From: Adiantum capillus-veneris
Lineage: Eukaryota > Streptophyta > Polypodiopsida > Polypodiales > Pteridaceae
DNA: 64,000 nucleotides
Reading direction: 5' to 3'
NCBI GenBank assembly: GCA_014529385.2
Contig: CM043943.1
Location: forward strand, 158,800,247-158,864,246
The notes beneath the pieces are model-generated. The model did not search any database. It had not been told where the DNA came from and saw only the letters and a program-made list of their open reading frames with translations. The translations under genes and the position numbers were made by a program. This document shows, piece by piece, positions 11,464 through 24,569 of the stretch (within the stretch, counting starts at the first letter, position 1; each line of letters opens with the position of its first letter).

Positions 11464-13435
11464 TGTATGCTTTCAGTAATTAACATTGAAAGTCACAACT
11501 GGTTTGCAAAAGATAATGTAAAACTTAAACCATAAATGGCATTATGCATGCTTGGCCTGTTTATCAATAAAAGTCACAAATGGTTTTCAAAAGATAATAT
11601 ATGCATTGGATCATACTACCATTATGAACACGCTTCAATTCGCAATTAGTTCACACAAAACCATCCTTGGAGACTTAGAACTCTCCATTTTGCCCAAAAT
11701 AAATCCTTGTATACATGTTCCAGTGATGCCTCAAGAGGGGGCAACAGAGCAACCATATAAACTTTTTGCAAACACAACTTGAGAAAGTTTAGGTGATCAA
11801 ACCCTCGGGGTGTGCTCTATTGAGAACCCCCTGTATAACGTGCGTTTGGGGGGTAATTAGAAAACCCACTTTTTTATCAGGTTTCAATGAGAATAGCATA
11901 ACCCCTTATTTTAAGATGGTTTTCCAAAACGAAATTAAAAACCCTCTTTTGTTAATGTATCTCTGTTAATTATCTTAAAATGCTTGCATTTAAAAACGTT
12001 ATTGAACTCATGTGGTACATTAACATGATTATTGGGAGTAATGAACCATGATTATGATGGATGTCAATCTCCTACTCCTACCTCTTTCCATGTAGAACCT
12101 CATATGGGTTGCTAGAAATTTGGGTGCTTATACATTAAGCACCTAGTACGACATAGTAGTGCATGCGATAGCATAGCTTAAATATGTTTCAATTCCATTG
12201 CTTTCATAAAAAGAGGGATGAAAAAATATTACGCAGTCCCTCAATCACTCACCTAATTACGGTTAAACTATGAGCCATCAGTCTCTCGAGTGCATTGGAG
12301 GGGGTGTGTTGCTAAAGCTGTTGACTGTGAGACAAAGGAGATGAGGGAGATGGTGGGGATGGGGTTTATTGGTAGTGCTTTAATAGAAGATTTGATAGAA
12401 TTTGAGAGTTGTAGTGAAGATAATTTTGTGCTCTTACATGCTTATGCATGATTACTACCTCTCCCCTTCTTCAAAACTCTCTTGGATGTCTTTTGCATGT
12501 GCCAAGTCTCGAGCAACAAACGAGCAATGCTTAAAAGAAAACCTTATCCCACAGAGAATTAAGATTCAAATTTGAAGGTGGGAAAACCTACAAAGTTTCA
12601 ACAAATTTAAAGTAAAAACAATCAATGTAAATTTTTGTTTGCAAGTTTTGACCAAAATGTTGATTCATACCAAAGTTTTATATGTGAAACAATAGTCTTA
12701 GAATACAAAATTGTGTATGCTTAATCTTTCCTATATTTCTTGTAAGCAGTGTACATAACCCACAGAACAAAGTGGCAAGCGGCTACAACACCAAACTAGA
12801 AATTTTAGAGAAGAGTAGCTAATACTACCTAAACAAGACTTTGTTAAAAGAAAACTTCTCAAAGTTGCGAAGAAGGGATTGAATGATTTTAAATTTTTAT
12901 ATGTATCCATTAAAAGTTACCAAAGATATCTTCAACTTCTATACTCTTTATAATGCAGCTTAAAATTTTCAAGGAAGGAGAGGGTATCCACATGTCACTC
13001 TCTGGTTCATTCCAAGAAGAGCCTTTTTAGAATGTAAGAAGTGACAATCCTTTTCAAATGTAAAGTCGAGAGACTTTCTATTCCACATAAAATAAATGTT
13101 GAAGTTTGATTGCACATAACAAAGGGGGGATAATTTTAGTAGAGGTTCTGTTACTTAATGCAAATTTACTTTTTGAAGATATAACAAAAAAGAAAAATTT
13201 TAGTGCTTTTTTTTGTTTAATGGAAATGTAATTTTTGAAAATATATTTGGTTTTATCTTTTAAAGGGTTTTTTTTCAAGACCAAATTTGATATGTTTTAG
13301 AAAATTTTGAAAGTATGTATTTCTTTAAAGAGCTTGAGAAAAAGAAAACAGCTCGCCTCACGTCCACTTGGGGTTGTCTCGCTTTGAGAACATACATGAC
13401 ATGCAAATACAGGGATCGAGTTAAGTCTTCGAGCG
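11464..13435. other. No gene seen
   Basis: AT-rich sequence with many stops in all frames. The small ORFs at 11552-11782 and 13078-13284 have no recognisable domain or compositional support. No LTR or TIR pair was noticed. Confidence 0.5.
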
Positions 13436-13724
13436 AGCTCAACGGAGCGAGCTTTTTTTCTTTTTTGAGTGCCGCCCTCTCTACCTCCCCTTCCTCCTCT
13501 TGCCGCCCATGTGCTTCCTCCTCTTCCCTTCCTCCTCCTCCTCAGCCTCCTCCTCCAAAATCTTTCCTCTCCTCCACCTCCTCTCTCGATCTACTCCTCT
13601 AACCACCTACCCTTCTTCCAGCTCCTCCTCTAGAAACCACCATCCCTTCCCTAAAGTCCTCTTATCTCCTACTCCCTTCTTCCTCTATCTTTTCTTAGTC
13701 GCTCTATAACCCCTCTCCTTATCC

Positions 13725-14668
<944 letters not shown>

Positions 14669-14676
14669 GTCGCTTT

Positions 14677-14802
14677 TTGAGTCCCTCCAATCCTAATGAC
14701 AAATGAAATGAAATGCTATGTTAACTGTCATCAAAAGGCCAAAATGACCCATGCGACCAAAATGATACATTCTTGGTGGATCTAATACAATGTCTGGATA
14801 CA
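14677..14802 (-). repeat. LINE-tail-like repeat, copy a
   Basis: On the minus strand this reads from TTTTGTATCCAGACATTG through GGTCGCATGGGTCATTTTGG to TTTCATTTCATTTG and then ATTGGAGGGACTCAA. It matches 14901-15007 (minus) and 17421-17559 (plus). It is separated from copy b only by an (AG)n array. Confidence 0.75.
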
Positions 14803-14821
14803 AAATAAAATGAGAAAGAAG

Positions 14822-14823
14822 GA

Positions 14824-14900
<77 letters not shown>
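14822..14900. repeat. (AG)n array between two LINE-tail repeats
   Basis: Nearly pure AG dinucleotides over about 78 bp, with one GATA-type interruption. Confidence 0.95.
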
Positions 14901-14904
<4 letters not shown>

Positions 14905-15090
14905 GAAATGAAATGAAATGTTATATTAACGTCTTCAAAAGGCCAGAATGACCTATGAGACCGAACTGATACAAAAGTGGTGAATCTATTACAATGTCTG
15001 GGTACCTTAGTACCAAAGTACTAAGTGTCAAAAGTGTGAAAGTGTGAAAATAAATGTGAAAAACGAAATACAAAGTATTAAATAAACTTC
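14901..15090 (-). repeat. LINE 3' untranslated region, tail copy b
   Basis: Directly downstream (minus strand) of the LINE zinc-finger ORF. It ends in four TTTCA pentamers followed by (CT)n. The last 107 bp match copies a and c, which ties this repeat family to the 3' end of the LINE. Confidence 0.7.
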
Positions 15091-15783
15091 TTAGGAGAAT
15101 TCTGGGTGTCTGGCTAGAATGCTTCTAATCCTTTGTTGTAGTCTCCTCCGGTAAAGTGTGCTTCTGCATCTCGGTCGTGGTCGTCTCGATTTCCTAAGCT
15201 CAATCGCCCTATCAATGAGGGTGTCTTTGGTATGAATGTGGGTACTCCTTTGTGCTGGCTGCTGGCCTCTTGCTTCTCCTTCCACTCCTGCTTCTCTCGA
15301 TCTGAAGAAATCTGTGATCTGCCTCTGAGGCCGTAGTGCTCTTTGTCTTCTCATTAGATTATCCCTGTGCCGATGTAGTTCCATTAGGTACAAGCCTAAG
15401 CATATTTGATCTTGGTATTGCATGACTCTATCTAGAGGTCCAAAGCCTTCTTTAAATAGGCAATGGAAACGCCCACGTATCTCATAGTATACGGTGCAAT
15501 GGAATATGTAGTGTAATTCTGTCTCCGGCTCCATTCCGCATAACTTGCAAATTTTGTTCTCAGGTGGGATTCCCCTAAATCTGCCAAATTCAATTTCTAG
15601 TTGGTGTGAGGATGTACGAATCTGACCAATAGCACATCTCAAACCATGAGACAGGTGGGTATCCATGTAGCTCGGGCGAATCACAAATCCATCTTCAGAT
15701 AGTTGTAGGAAGTTTTCTTTGTAGTCGGCCATCTTCGTGCCCAATTCTTGTGTAGGGTCTACCCATGTACTCTTAGTATCCAA
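15091..15783 (-). pseudogene. LINE ORF2 C-terminus with zf-RVT zinc finger, copy 1
   Basis: The 230-codon open frame begins with TTG inside a longer broken ORF, so its start is not genuine. It contains RTSSHQLEIEFGRFRG followed by the C-x2-C-x8-H-x4-C finger CKLCGMEPETELHYIFHC at 15549-15494. This zinc-binding region follows RT in non-LTR retrotransposons. The basic C-terminus (RRPRPRCRSTLYRRRLQQR) ends at 15091, close to the element's 3' tail. Relative to copy 2 it lacks one base near 15765, which shifts the upstream frame. No RT domain is present upstream, as expected for a 5'-truncated LINE. Confidence 0.75.
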
Positions 15784-15860
15784 CTGTATAAGATCCTAAC
15801 GGATAGTTTTAGTATCTCCGTTCGTGTAATTGCCAGTGATGGAGCCGCAAGAGAGTATTG

Positions 15861-15900
<40 letters not shown>

Positions 15901-16609
15901 GGGGAGAGGGGTCCGCAAGGGAAGGGAAGGTTTGGGCACACGGGGGGGGGGGGGATTGTGAGAGGGGAGAGTGAAGTGTAGTTTTTTTTTTTCTTTAAGG
16001 GAAAGAAAGGGAGAGAGAGGAGTGCTTAGGCCCCCCAAAAAAAACAAAAAAAAACCATGCAAAGCAATAGCGACCTACAATCTCTCCCCTCCACTCCCCC
16101 CCCGCCCTCCCCTCTCTCTCTCTCTCTCCCCCTTTCACTGCAAGTTCGAGAGTTTGGTATTGCATGACTCTATCTAGAGGTCCAAAGCCTTCTTTAAATA
16201 GGCAATGGAAACGCCCACGTATCTCATAGTATACGGTGCAATGGCATATGTAGTGTAATTCTGTCTCCGGCTCCATTCCGCATAACTTGCAAATTCTGCT
16301 CTCAGGTGGGATTCCCCTAAATCTGCCAAATTCAATTTTCAGTTGGTGTGAGGATGTACGAATCTGACCAATAGCACATCTCAAACCATGAGACAGGTGG
16401 GTATCCATGTAGCTCGGGCGAATCACAAATCCATCTTCAGATAGCTGTAGGAAGTTTTCTTTGTAGTTGGCCATCTTCGTGCCCAATTCTTGTGTAGGGT
16501 CTACCACATGTCCTCTTAGTATCCAACTGTATAAGATCCTGACGGATAATTTTATTAATCTCTGTTCGTGTAATTGCCAGTGATGGAGCCACAAGAGAGT
16601 ATTGAAAGT

Positions 16610-16666
<57 letters not shown>

Positions 16667-16850
16667 GGGGAGAGGGGTCCGCAAGGGAAGGGAAGGTTTT
16701 GGCACACGGAGGGGGGGGGGATTGTGAGAGGGGGGGAGTGGAGTGTAGTTTTTTTTTTTTTTAAAGGGAAAGAAAGGGAGAGAGAGGAGTGCTTAGGCCC
16801 CCCCAAAAAAAACAAAAAAAAAACATGCAAAGCAATGGCGAGAGAGCGAG
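15412..16850. repeat. 742 bp tandem duplication of LINE tail plus AG-rich spacer
   Basis: The block starting TTGGTATTGCATGACTC at 15412 recurs at 16154. Both copies run through the LINE zinc-finger region, an (AG)n array, GGGTCCGCAAGGGAAGGGAAGG, a poly-G/poly-T segment, and CATGCAAAGCAAT. Copy 1 ends with a CCCCCTTTCACTGCAAGTTC segment at about 16130-16150, which also occurs at 17025-17045. Confidence 0.85.
16154..16605 (-). pseudogene. LINE ORF2 zf-RVT region, copy 2
   Basis: It repeats the copy 1 protein from NTLLWLHHWQLHE through the finger CKLCGMEPETELHYICHC to LDRVMQYQ. It keeps the frame upstream of VDPTQELG that copy 1 has lost. At its 3' end (minus strand) it runs into the spacer (TLELAVKGGERE...), so the LINE C-terminus is missing. 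The open reading frame continues into AG-repeat-encoded residues that are not real protein. Confidence 0.7.
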
Positions 16851-16975
16851 AGCGATCTCGCTATTGCTTTGCATGGTTTTTTTTTTGTTTTTTTTGGGGG
16901 GGCCTAAGAACTCCTCTCTCCCTTTCTTTCCCTTAAAAAAAAAAAAAACTACACTCCACTCCCCCCCTCTCACAG
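16735..16975. repeat. Large inverted repeat (foldback)
   Basis: Around a centre near 16850, CATGCAAAGCAATGGCGAGA is mirrored by TCGCTATTGCTTTGCATG. The arms extend outwards through the poly-A/poly-T tracts, the GGCCCCCCC / GGGGGGGCC run, and GAAAGAAAGGGAGAGAG / CTCTCCCTTTCTTTC, for roughly 115 bp each. The equivalent place in copy 1 (16060-16090) has only one arm. Confidence 0.85.
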
Positions 16976-17355
16976 TCTCTCCCCTCCTCCCCCCCCCCCC
17001 CGCTCTCTCTCTCTCTCTCTCTCCCCCTTTCACTGCAAGTTCGAGAGTCTGAGTACCACACACTTCTAGAGTGCTCAGCTTTTGGTCACATGTAAACTTA
17101 CTTCCTTCACATTTTCAGCCATGACCTAGACCCACACACTTTCCTCTCCCAACCATAGTGTGGGCTCTCCATTGCGACTCTCATAACCACAATTTTGGAC
17201 CATCAAGAATCACTCATCAGCGACACAAATACTACATCACATGTAACTTTGGTCCCATATGTCATATCCCATATGTCCCATGTAACTTTGGTCCGATATG
17301 TCATACAATAAACAAATCTATCTATCTACCTCTCCCTCCCCCGCTGGCCCCTCCC

Positions 17356-17418
<63 letters not shown>

Positions 17419-17420
17419 CC

Positions 17421-17559
17421 TTTGTACCCATGCATTGTATTATATCCACCAAGACAGTATCAGTTTGGTCTCATATGTCATTTTTACCTTATGAAAATCC
17501 TTAATACATCATTTCATTCCATTTCGTTTCATTTCTCTCTAGGGTTGGAGGGACTCAAG
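17421..17559 (+). repeat. LINE-tail-like repeat, copy c
   Basis: The same unit as at 14677-14802, on the plus strand: CATTGTATTATATCCACCAAG, GTTTGGTCTCATATGTCAT, TTTCATTCCATTTCGTTTCATTTC, then GGGTTGGAGGGACTCAA. As with copy a, a (CT)n array (17360-17412) immediately precedes it. Confidence 0.75.
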
Positions 17560-17671
17560 GGGGGGTGGTGTGGTGGGAGTAAAGAGAGAGAAAAGGAATA
17601 GGGGGTGGGGAGAGAGGTGGCAAGTGGAGGGGGGCAGAGAGAGAGAGGAATAGGGAGAGGAAGATAGGAGG

Positions 17672-17673
17672 AC

Positions 17674-17715
<42 letters not shown>

Positions 17716-17738
17716 GTATATATATATATATATGTATG

Positions 17739-17803
<65 letters not shown>

Positions 17804-17904
17804 CGAGAGAGAGGGGGGGGGGGGGGGGGGGGGGGGAAGGATCGGAGCTAGGGAAGAGGGCGGACGTAGAGCAAGAGGTGGGGGCTAGAGAGAGGAAAGA
17901 GGTG

Positions 17905-17954
<50 letters not shown>

Positions 17955-18098
17955 GAATGGGTTGGAGGGATCATGAGAGGGCGAGAAGGGGAGCGGTGAG
18001 AGGGTCTGATTTTGCGGTTTTAGGTTTTTCTAGAGAGACACAGAGAAAGAGAGGAGAATTTTAATGTTATAGAAAAGCACACACATATATATATACAT

Positions 18099-18134
<36 letters not shown>

Positions 18135-18249
18135 GGGGGTGGAGCTCACTCCAGGAAGGGAGGAAAGGCAAGGGGGAGAGAGGGAGAGAGGGGAAGGGGG
18201 GGGGGGGGGGGAGAGAGGGGGAGAGAGAGAGAGAGAGGGGAAGAGGGGG

Positions 18250-18292
<43 letters not shown>
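17672..18292. repeat. (TA)n, (GA)n and (G)n microsatellites
   Basis: (TA)n with GTATG interruptions at 17672-17784, passing directly into (GA)n and then a poly-G run at 17813-17837. Further (AG)n runs are at about 17909-17952, 18100-18133 and 18252-18292. The intervening purine-rich sequence has no coding signal. Confidence 0.95.
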
Positions 18293-18297
<5 letters not shown>

Positions 18298-18545
18298 GAG
18301 TTCCTTGGCTACTCCACTAGAGAGAGGGGCAGCAATTGGCGGTGGTGGTAGGAGTAGGGGCGGCACATGGTGGTAGTAAGTTAGCACCACTAGTCACTAG
18401 TGGTGGGCTAGGGTGGTGGGTGGTGATGGTTGCTAAGGGGCGGCAATGGGAGGTAGTGGTGGTGGGATGAAAAAGAAAAAAAGCTTGCTTCGCTGAGCTC
18501 GCTCCTTAACTGTCCCCGCAAGGATCGTTATCCACATTATTGACC

Positions 18546-18890
<345 letters not shown>

Positions 18891-19136
18891 ATTTATGAGG
18901 GGGAGAGAGAGAAAGATTTACCGTTGAGCTCAAGCACTTTTCAAATTTTCAAGATATTATTTTTTGGCATTAGTGTATTTTTTAAAGGATAGCTAAAGTT
19001 TTTCACCCGTAGAATATGGATTAAATGCCCGACAAAGACCAACCCTCACATTAACACCCCAAATGGGTAGAGAAATTTTCCTATTGATGGAGCTTTTACC
19101 AATTCTTGGATATTTTGTTCTTTTCATTTTTAAGAG

Positions 19137-19646
19137 TAATCTAAGCATCATAGGCAATCCTAAGAAGTAAGAGAGAGGCATAGTGAGAGAGAATGAATCA
19201 TTGATTAGTGTTAATCAAGTCTCATGAGCAAGGAGAAGCTCAAGGAATCCATAGCCACACACCTCAAGAGCTCTCACCAAAGAGTGCTCTCAATAAATGA
19301 CTTGAGAAGCCTAATTTCTTTTACACACTGCTTTATATACCTAAATTAAAAATATGCAATGTCCGGGCGCCCAAGGCCTTTAGGGCTCACCACTTACTGA
19401 ATTTGCAACCTAGGCACAGTAAGTGACCTATTGTTTACAACTTGGAACTCCCATTGAGCTTGTAACACATTAAAATATTACAATGGCTTGAAATAAATCG
19501 AGAATTTACAATACGTGACCATTTCGAGAAAACGTGAAAAATGTGTAACTTCAATCTTTACTGCTTCTTTGCATTCATCCTTGAGGTGCATCTGTACGTC
19601 TTCTATCTTTAGCAGCTTCTATTAACTGATGTTGACTCAATTAACA
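19137..19646 (-). repeat. 3' LTR of outer element (truncated)
   Basis: It matches 34677-35160 closely, with about 30 substitutions and two small indels by eye. The minus strand starts TGTTAATTGAGTCAAC next to the polypurine tract. It stops at about 19137, whereas the 5' LTR continues another 411 bp. The TATATAAAG box is at 19339-19331. Confidence 0.85.
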
Positions 19647-19664
19647 TTCCCCCCTTCCTATTTT
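19647..19664 (-). other. Polypurine tract of outer element
   Basis: The minus strand reads AAAATAGGAAGGGGGGAA directly before the LTR start TGTTAA. This is a textbook plus-strand primer site. Confidence 0.85.
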
Positions 19665-20815
19665 AGTGCCCGTCCTTGAGCACTGTTGAAAGGTGTCCGT
19701 GGAGGCCAGGGAAGGTTTTGATTGGTTGTTGATGGGCTGATTGTCTTCAGTTGTCGTTGGATTTGTTGATGAGGTTCAGTTTGTTGTAGCATCTTCATTG
19801 GTTAAAATATGTTTGTTGTGAAAGATGATTTTGCATTTGTACGTTGTAATAGCATAATGATGAGGCTGATGTTTATTTATGAAAAGTATGTACAAGGGAG
19901 GTAGAATGATGAGGTTCTATATTAGGGTCTAATACCTGGATGACCAAAGGGAAAAAACCCAGTGGGAAAAAAGTGCCTTTGGGATAAGCTCATTATTAGA
20001 GTACTTATTAGCATGGGAAATATTAATAAAGTACTCAAGGGATTATTTACTGATAGATATGGAATAAAAAAGGTAGCAAATATGAAAGGATAGCATGATG
20101 GAACATTGGTTTGCCTGTTGTAGTCCACTCAAGGTGCATAGGTGGAAGCAAAAAAGAGTGTCTAATGCATATGTCCAATGATGGGACATCCTATTTATGT
20201 ATACACAGAAATGCATGGGAAACAATATGCTGTGCAAGAAAGAAAGATTTTGAGGGGTTATTCAGAAAGATGGTGTAGCTATAAAAGCATATGACATGGC
20301 TTTGCAAGTTGGCACCCCTTTAAGAATGGTTTTTGATGACGAGAATATGTGCTCTCATCTTACTGTGCACTATGTGTGAGTGTTGGACTCTACGACACTC
20401 CACCAATTGTAAGTTAATAGACTTCAACTCTTATGCTCATCTCATCCAGCATGAGCAACACGACTTAGATATGCTCAACTCTTCCAGCTTGAGCGTAAGC
20501 CTAATAACTACGACTCTTAGCACAGATTTTAATATGACTTGAAGCTTTGGGACTAATGCTTTGCTCATTTGATGGCTAAGCAGCCCAACTCTGACTATGC
20601 CAAAGAGTGTTTTTTGCACCCTGGCGACTTGAATTTTTACATTCTTGAGCTTACTACAAACATTTTTTCAGGTAAAAGTAAGCATGAATCCTCAAAAAGA
20701 GGATTAGTAAAGGACCAAGTTGGCATTGAAGGTTTCTTTTGCCATACGTGTTTTATCATCTTTGAATCTGCAATCGCGTTGGTTGGGTCGTCCTTCTTTG
20801 ACTGTGAAGACTCCA

Positions 20816-23800
20816 TTATCTATTTGATTTTCCAAATAGTCCTGTTGATAGGAGTGTTTGATGTTGTTGTATGCCTCTGTTGACATTTGACTTTTGACTA
20901 GGAGCATTGGAAGACTTAGGAATCCAAATCTCTTGATGACCTTTGTATCTCCACTGTTGACTTTGCTTCGTTCTAGGTCTTGTTGAGTTCTTGAGATCTT
21001 CATGCAGGCTTGGTGTAGTTGCAGTCGTCTTGCGATTGACTGGTAGCCAAATCTTTGTATAACTTGTGTAGAATCCTTGTCCAAGAGGAACATTCTTTGA
21101 AATTTGTCTTTGTTCTATATCCTCTTGAATGTTGTGGTAGACTTTAGCATCTTCCAATGTTGTTCTATTGCATACCTGCTTCTTAGGTATCCTAGGATAT
21201 TGTCGAGGTTGATACCTTGTGGGCCTTCTTTCTTGGGAGGAACCTGACTTCACTTCATATGGTCTAACCTGCGGTTTTCGCACCCATATATGTTTGTTAC
21301 CTCCATAATACTCCTGTTCTTTTAGGCTCCATTATGATGCTATCCATCCCATGTGTTTGTCTTCATGTGTTGATTTCCTATCTTTAATCCAAATCGGATC
21401 ATTGACATTGACTAAACTGCTCTGAACAAACACTTGCTTGACTTTGCTTTGCTTTGTTGAGTACTTTGACTGATATACCTTTGCTTTTGTGGGTGTCTCC
21501 TTAGAGGTTTCAATTGGGTTAGCAATTGACTTGAAGTTTTGAAAGCCTGACTTGTTTGAAAAAGCTAATCCATGAGGGTTCTTTGATGTAGAGGCATATG
21601 CTGTCACACCTTTTTTGCCAATCGGTGGAAGTTCCACTTTAGCTTTACCTTTGTCTGCAAGATTTGTCTTCGATCCTTGTGACTTTTACAACTCTAAATC
21701 TGGAATTTTTTGTTCTATTAAAGATCTTTGTCCAGCTTTTGCCATGGTCTCATCTTGATCTAACTGTGTCTCTATGGAGGGTGCAGACTTGAGACTTTGT
21801 TTTTCACTTTGACTTACAACAGTTGATTCTACTGGCAATGAGTGATTGAGCTTTGGACTTCTTGTTGCTTCGTGGTTGTCTGCAACTTCGTTCTTCTTGA
21901 CTTCTTGCTTTGGTGGCATTCTGTGCTTGATAGCTTCCGTGGTTGCTCTTTGCTTTGTTTGATCTGCAGTTGCTATTGCCTGATTTTCTTTAAGCTCTTT
22001 TGAAGTTCTGATCGATAGAGATGAATCATCTTCAATAAGCTTTTCTTTGGCATCGGTCTCCATTTTATGTGTGCTTGAGGACTTTGTGCTGTCATCCGCA
22101 GGTGACCAGTCTTGGTCTTCATTCTTTGTTTTCTGTGAGGACTCCGTCATGTTTTCATTTTGCATCTCTAACATCTTCTAGGCCATTGGCATTCCCATTA
22201 TGATGTCATCTGGCATATCCTTTGTTGTGATCACATAGAATTGAGCTATGATGATCTGTGAACTTACTTCAATGGTCGTGGAGACGATTCCCCAGCATTC
22301 TGCTTGTTTGTTTCCTGATATGCTCATAAATTCAGGAGCATCTTCCAGCTGTGGTTGGCCACATCTTTTCCAAGTGCGAAAAGACATGAGGTTCTTGTCT
22401 AACTGTAAATCCAGCTTTACTTCACTTGATAGCTTTTCTTTGTTTTCACCAACTGTTGCACTTGATCTTCTCGAGATTTGTGTCTGAATTGACTGCTTTT
22501 GTTGTGGTAGTGTCCTTTGGTTTAGTTTTATCTTCATTTATTTGCTTTGACCACCTGCTTCCATCGATGTTGACTCCATTGGATGTAATATTGCACTTTT
22601 TGCAATTGTTGAGCGTTGTCTATTTGCATTTAAGTAACCTTTGACCTTAATAGATCCACTGTACTTTCTGGCAGAATCTGTCTCTTTGGAGGAGATTTTG
22701 GTGGTGACCTTTGTGTAGCTTTCTTGACTTTAGCTTCTATTGACTTTAACTTTTGTGCCGCCTGTTCTGGCAGCTTAAGGCTTTGCATCATCCTCAGACA
22801 GTCTTTGAATTCAGTCGGGCCATTCATATGGGTTTGTACAAGGTCATGAACTTGCTGATATTCGTTACCATGTGCATCTTGATATGCATATGTGAGCTTG
22901 ATCACATGTAACTGTTTGAACACTATGGGCTTTGTTGGCTTTTGACTCTGACTTGTGGAGATCAGCTGAAACTTTTGTCCTTGATGATCTTCATAGAAGC
23001 ATTTGTCTGTAGACTCTGATGGAATCTGGGTCAATTGGAAACATCCAACAACCATATGATCTTTCAATGGTTTCTGCTTTGAAGAAGTCTGTTGGCTAGA
23101 AGTTCTAGGGCTTCTAACTGGTGGAGCTTTTCCTGGTACATAAGCTGAGCTTGATGGATTTACATCTCCCCCCTTCCTAGGGTGATCACTATAGCCTAAT
23201 TCATTGTATGAGTTCAAAATTTTTTGGCTTTGGTTTAGTCTCACCTTTTGGGACTGTAAAGACACACTTTGGGTAGCATTGTTGATGGTTTGCATCTGTA
23301 AACCTTCTGCATAGTTTCCTATGTATCTTTGAGAAACATGACAAATTATTCCCCAAGTCAAGCTGTAGATAGCATTATCTTTTCCCTGATATTGTCTATC
23401 TCATGGGTCTCCTATGATTTGAGCTTCTGTGGTTTCAGGACCCAATGCATCATAGATGCTAGACTCTCCTCTATATCTACAACTGTTTTGGTCAAAGTAT
23501 ATGCTCGTTTGGTCACAACATCGAAGTTTGATTTTCGATGGAGGAGAGTTTGACTCTGAACAAATTTGTGAGTTCACTCAGGTAATATCCTTCAGCTCTA
23601 GAGAGGATGGGCTATAATAGATTCTTTCCTCTGAAATGAACCATCCTTTTTTATCTATCACTGGACTCACTTCTATGAGCTGGTATGTGGGTCGTTCAAA
23701 CACAGGTTGATCCTTTTTGTACATTTTTCCTTTTTGGTCTACATAGTGTGCATATGAATTATGTGTACCATACAAAGCTAACATCATTATGTTTGATGTG

Positions 23801-24384
23801 TCCCTTAGACTCATGAATGATTGCACACTTGTGGCAGTGGATGCAAAATCATTTGCAAACCTAACATTCTTTTCACCCTTTGGTGATATCTCGACACCTT
23901 TACTAAATTCACACAAGACTTTGTTGTTCAAAGAATCAATTTTAAGCTTTTCAGTCGCCTGTGCATCTTTATGCTCATTTTGAACTTTCAATGCTTTCAC
24001 TGGTGCTTCTAATGTTAATGCAAAATCGTCTGATTGCATTAAAAGTGATGAGTTAAATGCACTTACATCAAGATTCGCATTTCCAACTTGCTATGTGCCT
24101 TGCTTAGCGGTTGATGTATCCCTATTGGCTAGATTTCTTGGACAATCTTCAGCAAAATGTCCATATTTTTGTCCACAATCTGAGCAATATGCCATGACTG
24201 GTGGTATTTCAACTAGCTCTGTCATGTCGAGCTCTTGCAGAGAAGTTTCAGTTTTTGTGCTTGTCAAATTGTCGGCATCTTCTTTTAAAACACTGAGTAT
24301 CAAGCTGTAGATTGCTCCATCTTGACCTTTGTACCGTCTTTGGCGGTTCTCCAATTAGACTGGCTTCAATTGGTTGATCTGTTG
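20816..24384 (-). pseudogene. Motif-repeat ORF of outer element, 3' portion
   Basis: One frame (24354 to 22630) is broken only by stops near 24091, about 23410 and 23578. A frame change between 22630 and 22537 follows, then a second frame to 20816 with stops near 22178, 21686 and 21332. A CCHC-like knuckle variant (CSDCGQKYGHFAEDC, C-x2-C-x5-H-x4-C) lies near 24190-24145. Short Y-x-D/G-x-x-G-x-x-Y/F words recur, and the C-terminal third has four I-W-V/I/L words (DPIWIKD, HIWVRKP, KIWLPV, EIWIPK). The middle is Lys/Gln/Ser/Thr-rich. A Gag-like nucleic-acid-binding role is inference; the family is not recognised. Confidence 0.6.
24380..24384. repeat. Target-site duplication of chromovirus B, left
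   Basis: TGTTG, identical to 30312-30316 on the other side of the element. Confidence 0.93.
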
Positions 24385-24556
24385 TGTAAGAACTAGGGAA
24401 AACTAGACTGAAGATCCTCCTCCCAACCTCCCATTATATAGGCGGGCTCCTAGCCCCTTGCCCTAGACGGATCCCCTATCCACACTGTCTAGCCCGACAC
24501 TTGGCCGTATTCCATGACCATCCTAGTTCTTAGGTTACAGGACCCTTGCCCCGACA
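24385..24556 (-). repeat. 3' LTR of chromovirus B
   Basis: 172 bp, aligned without gaps to 30140-30311 with 8 differences. Unusually short for a plant gypsy LTR. A TATATAA box (minus strand) is at about 24440-24434. Confidence 0.95.
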
Positions 24557-24569
24557 TTAATCCCCCATT
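24557..24569 (-). other. Polypurine tract of chromovirus B
   Basis: The minus strand reads AATGGGGGATTAA directly before the LTR start TGTCGGGG. Confidence 0.85.
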
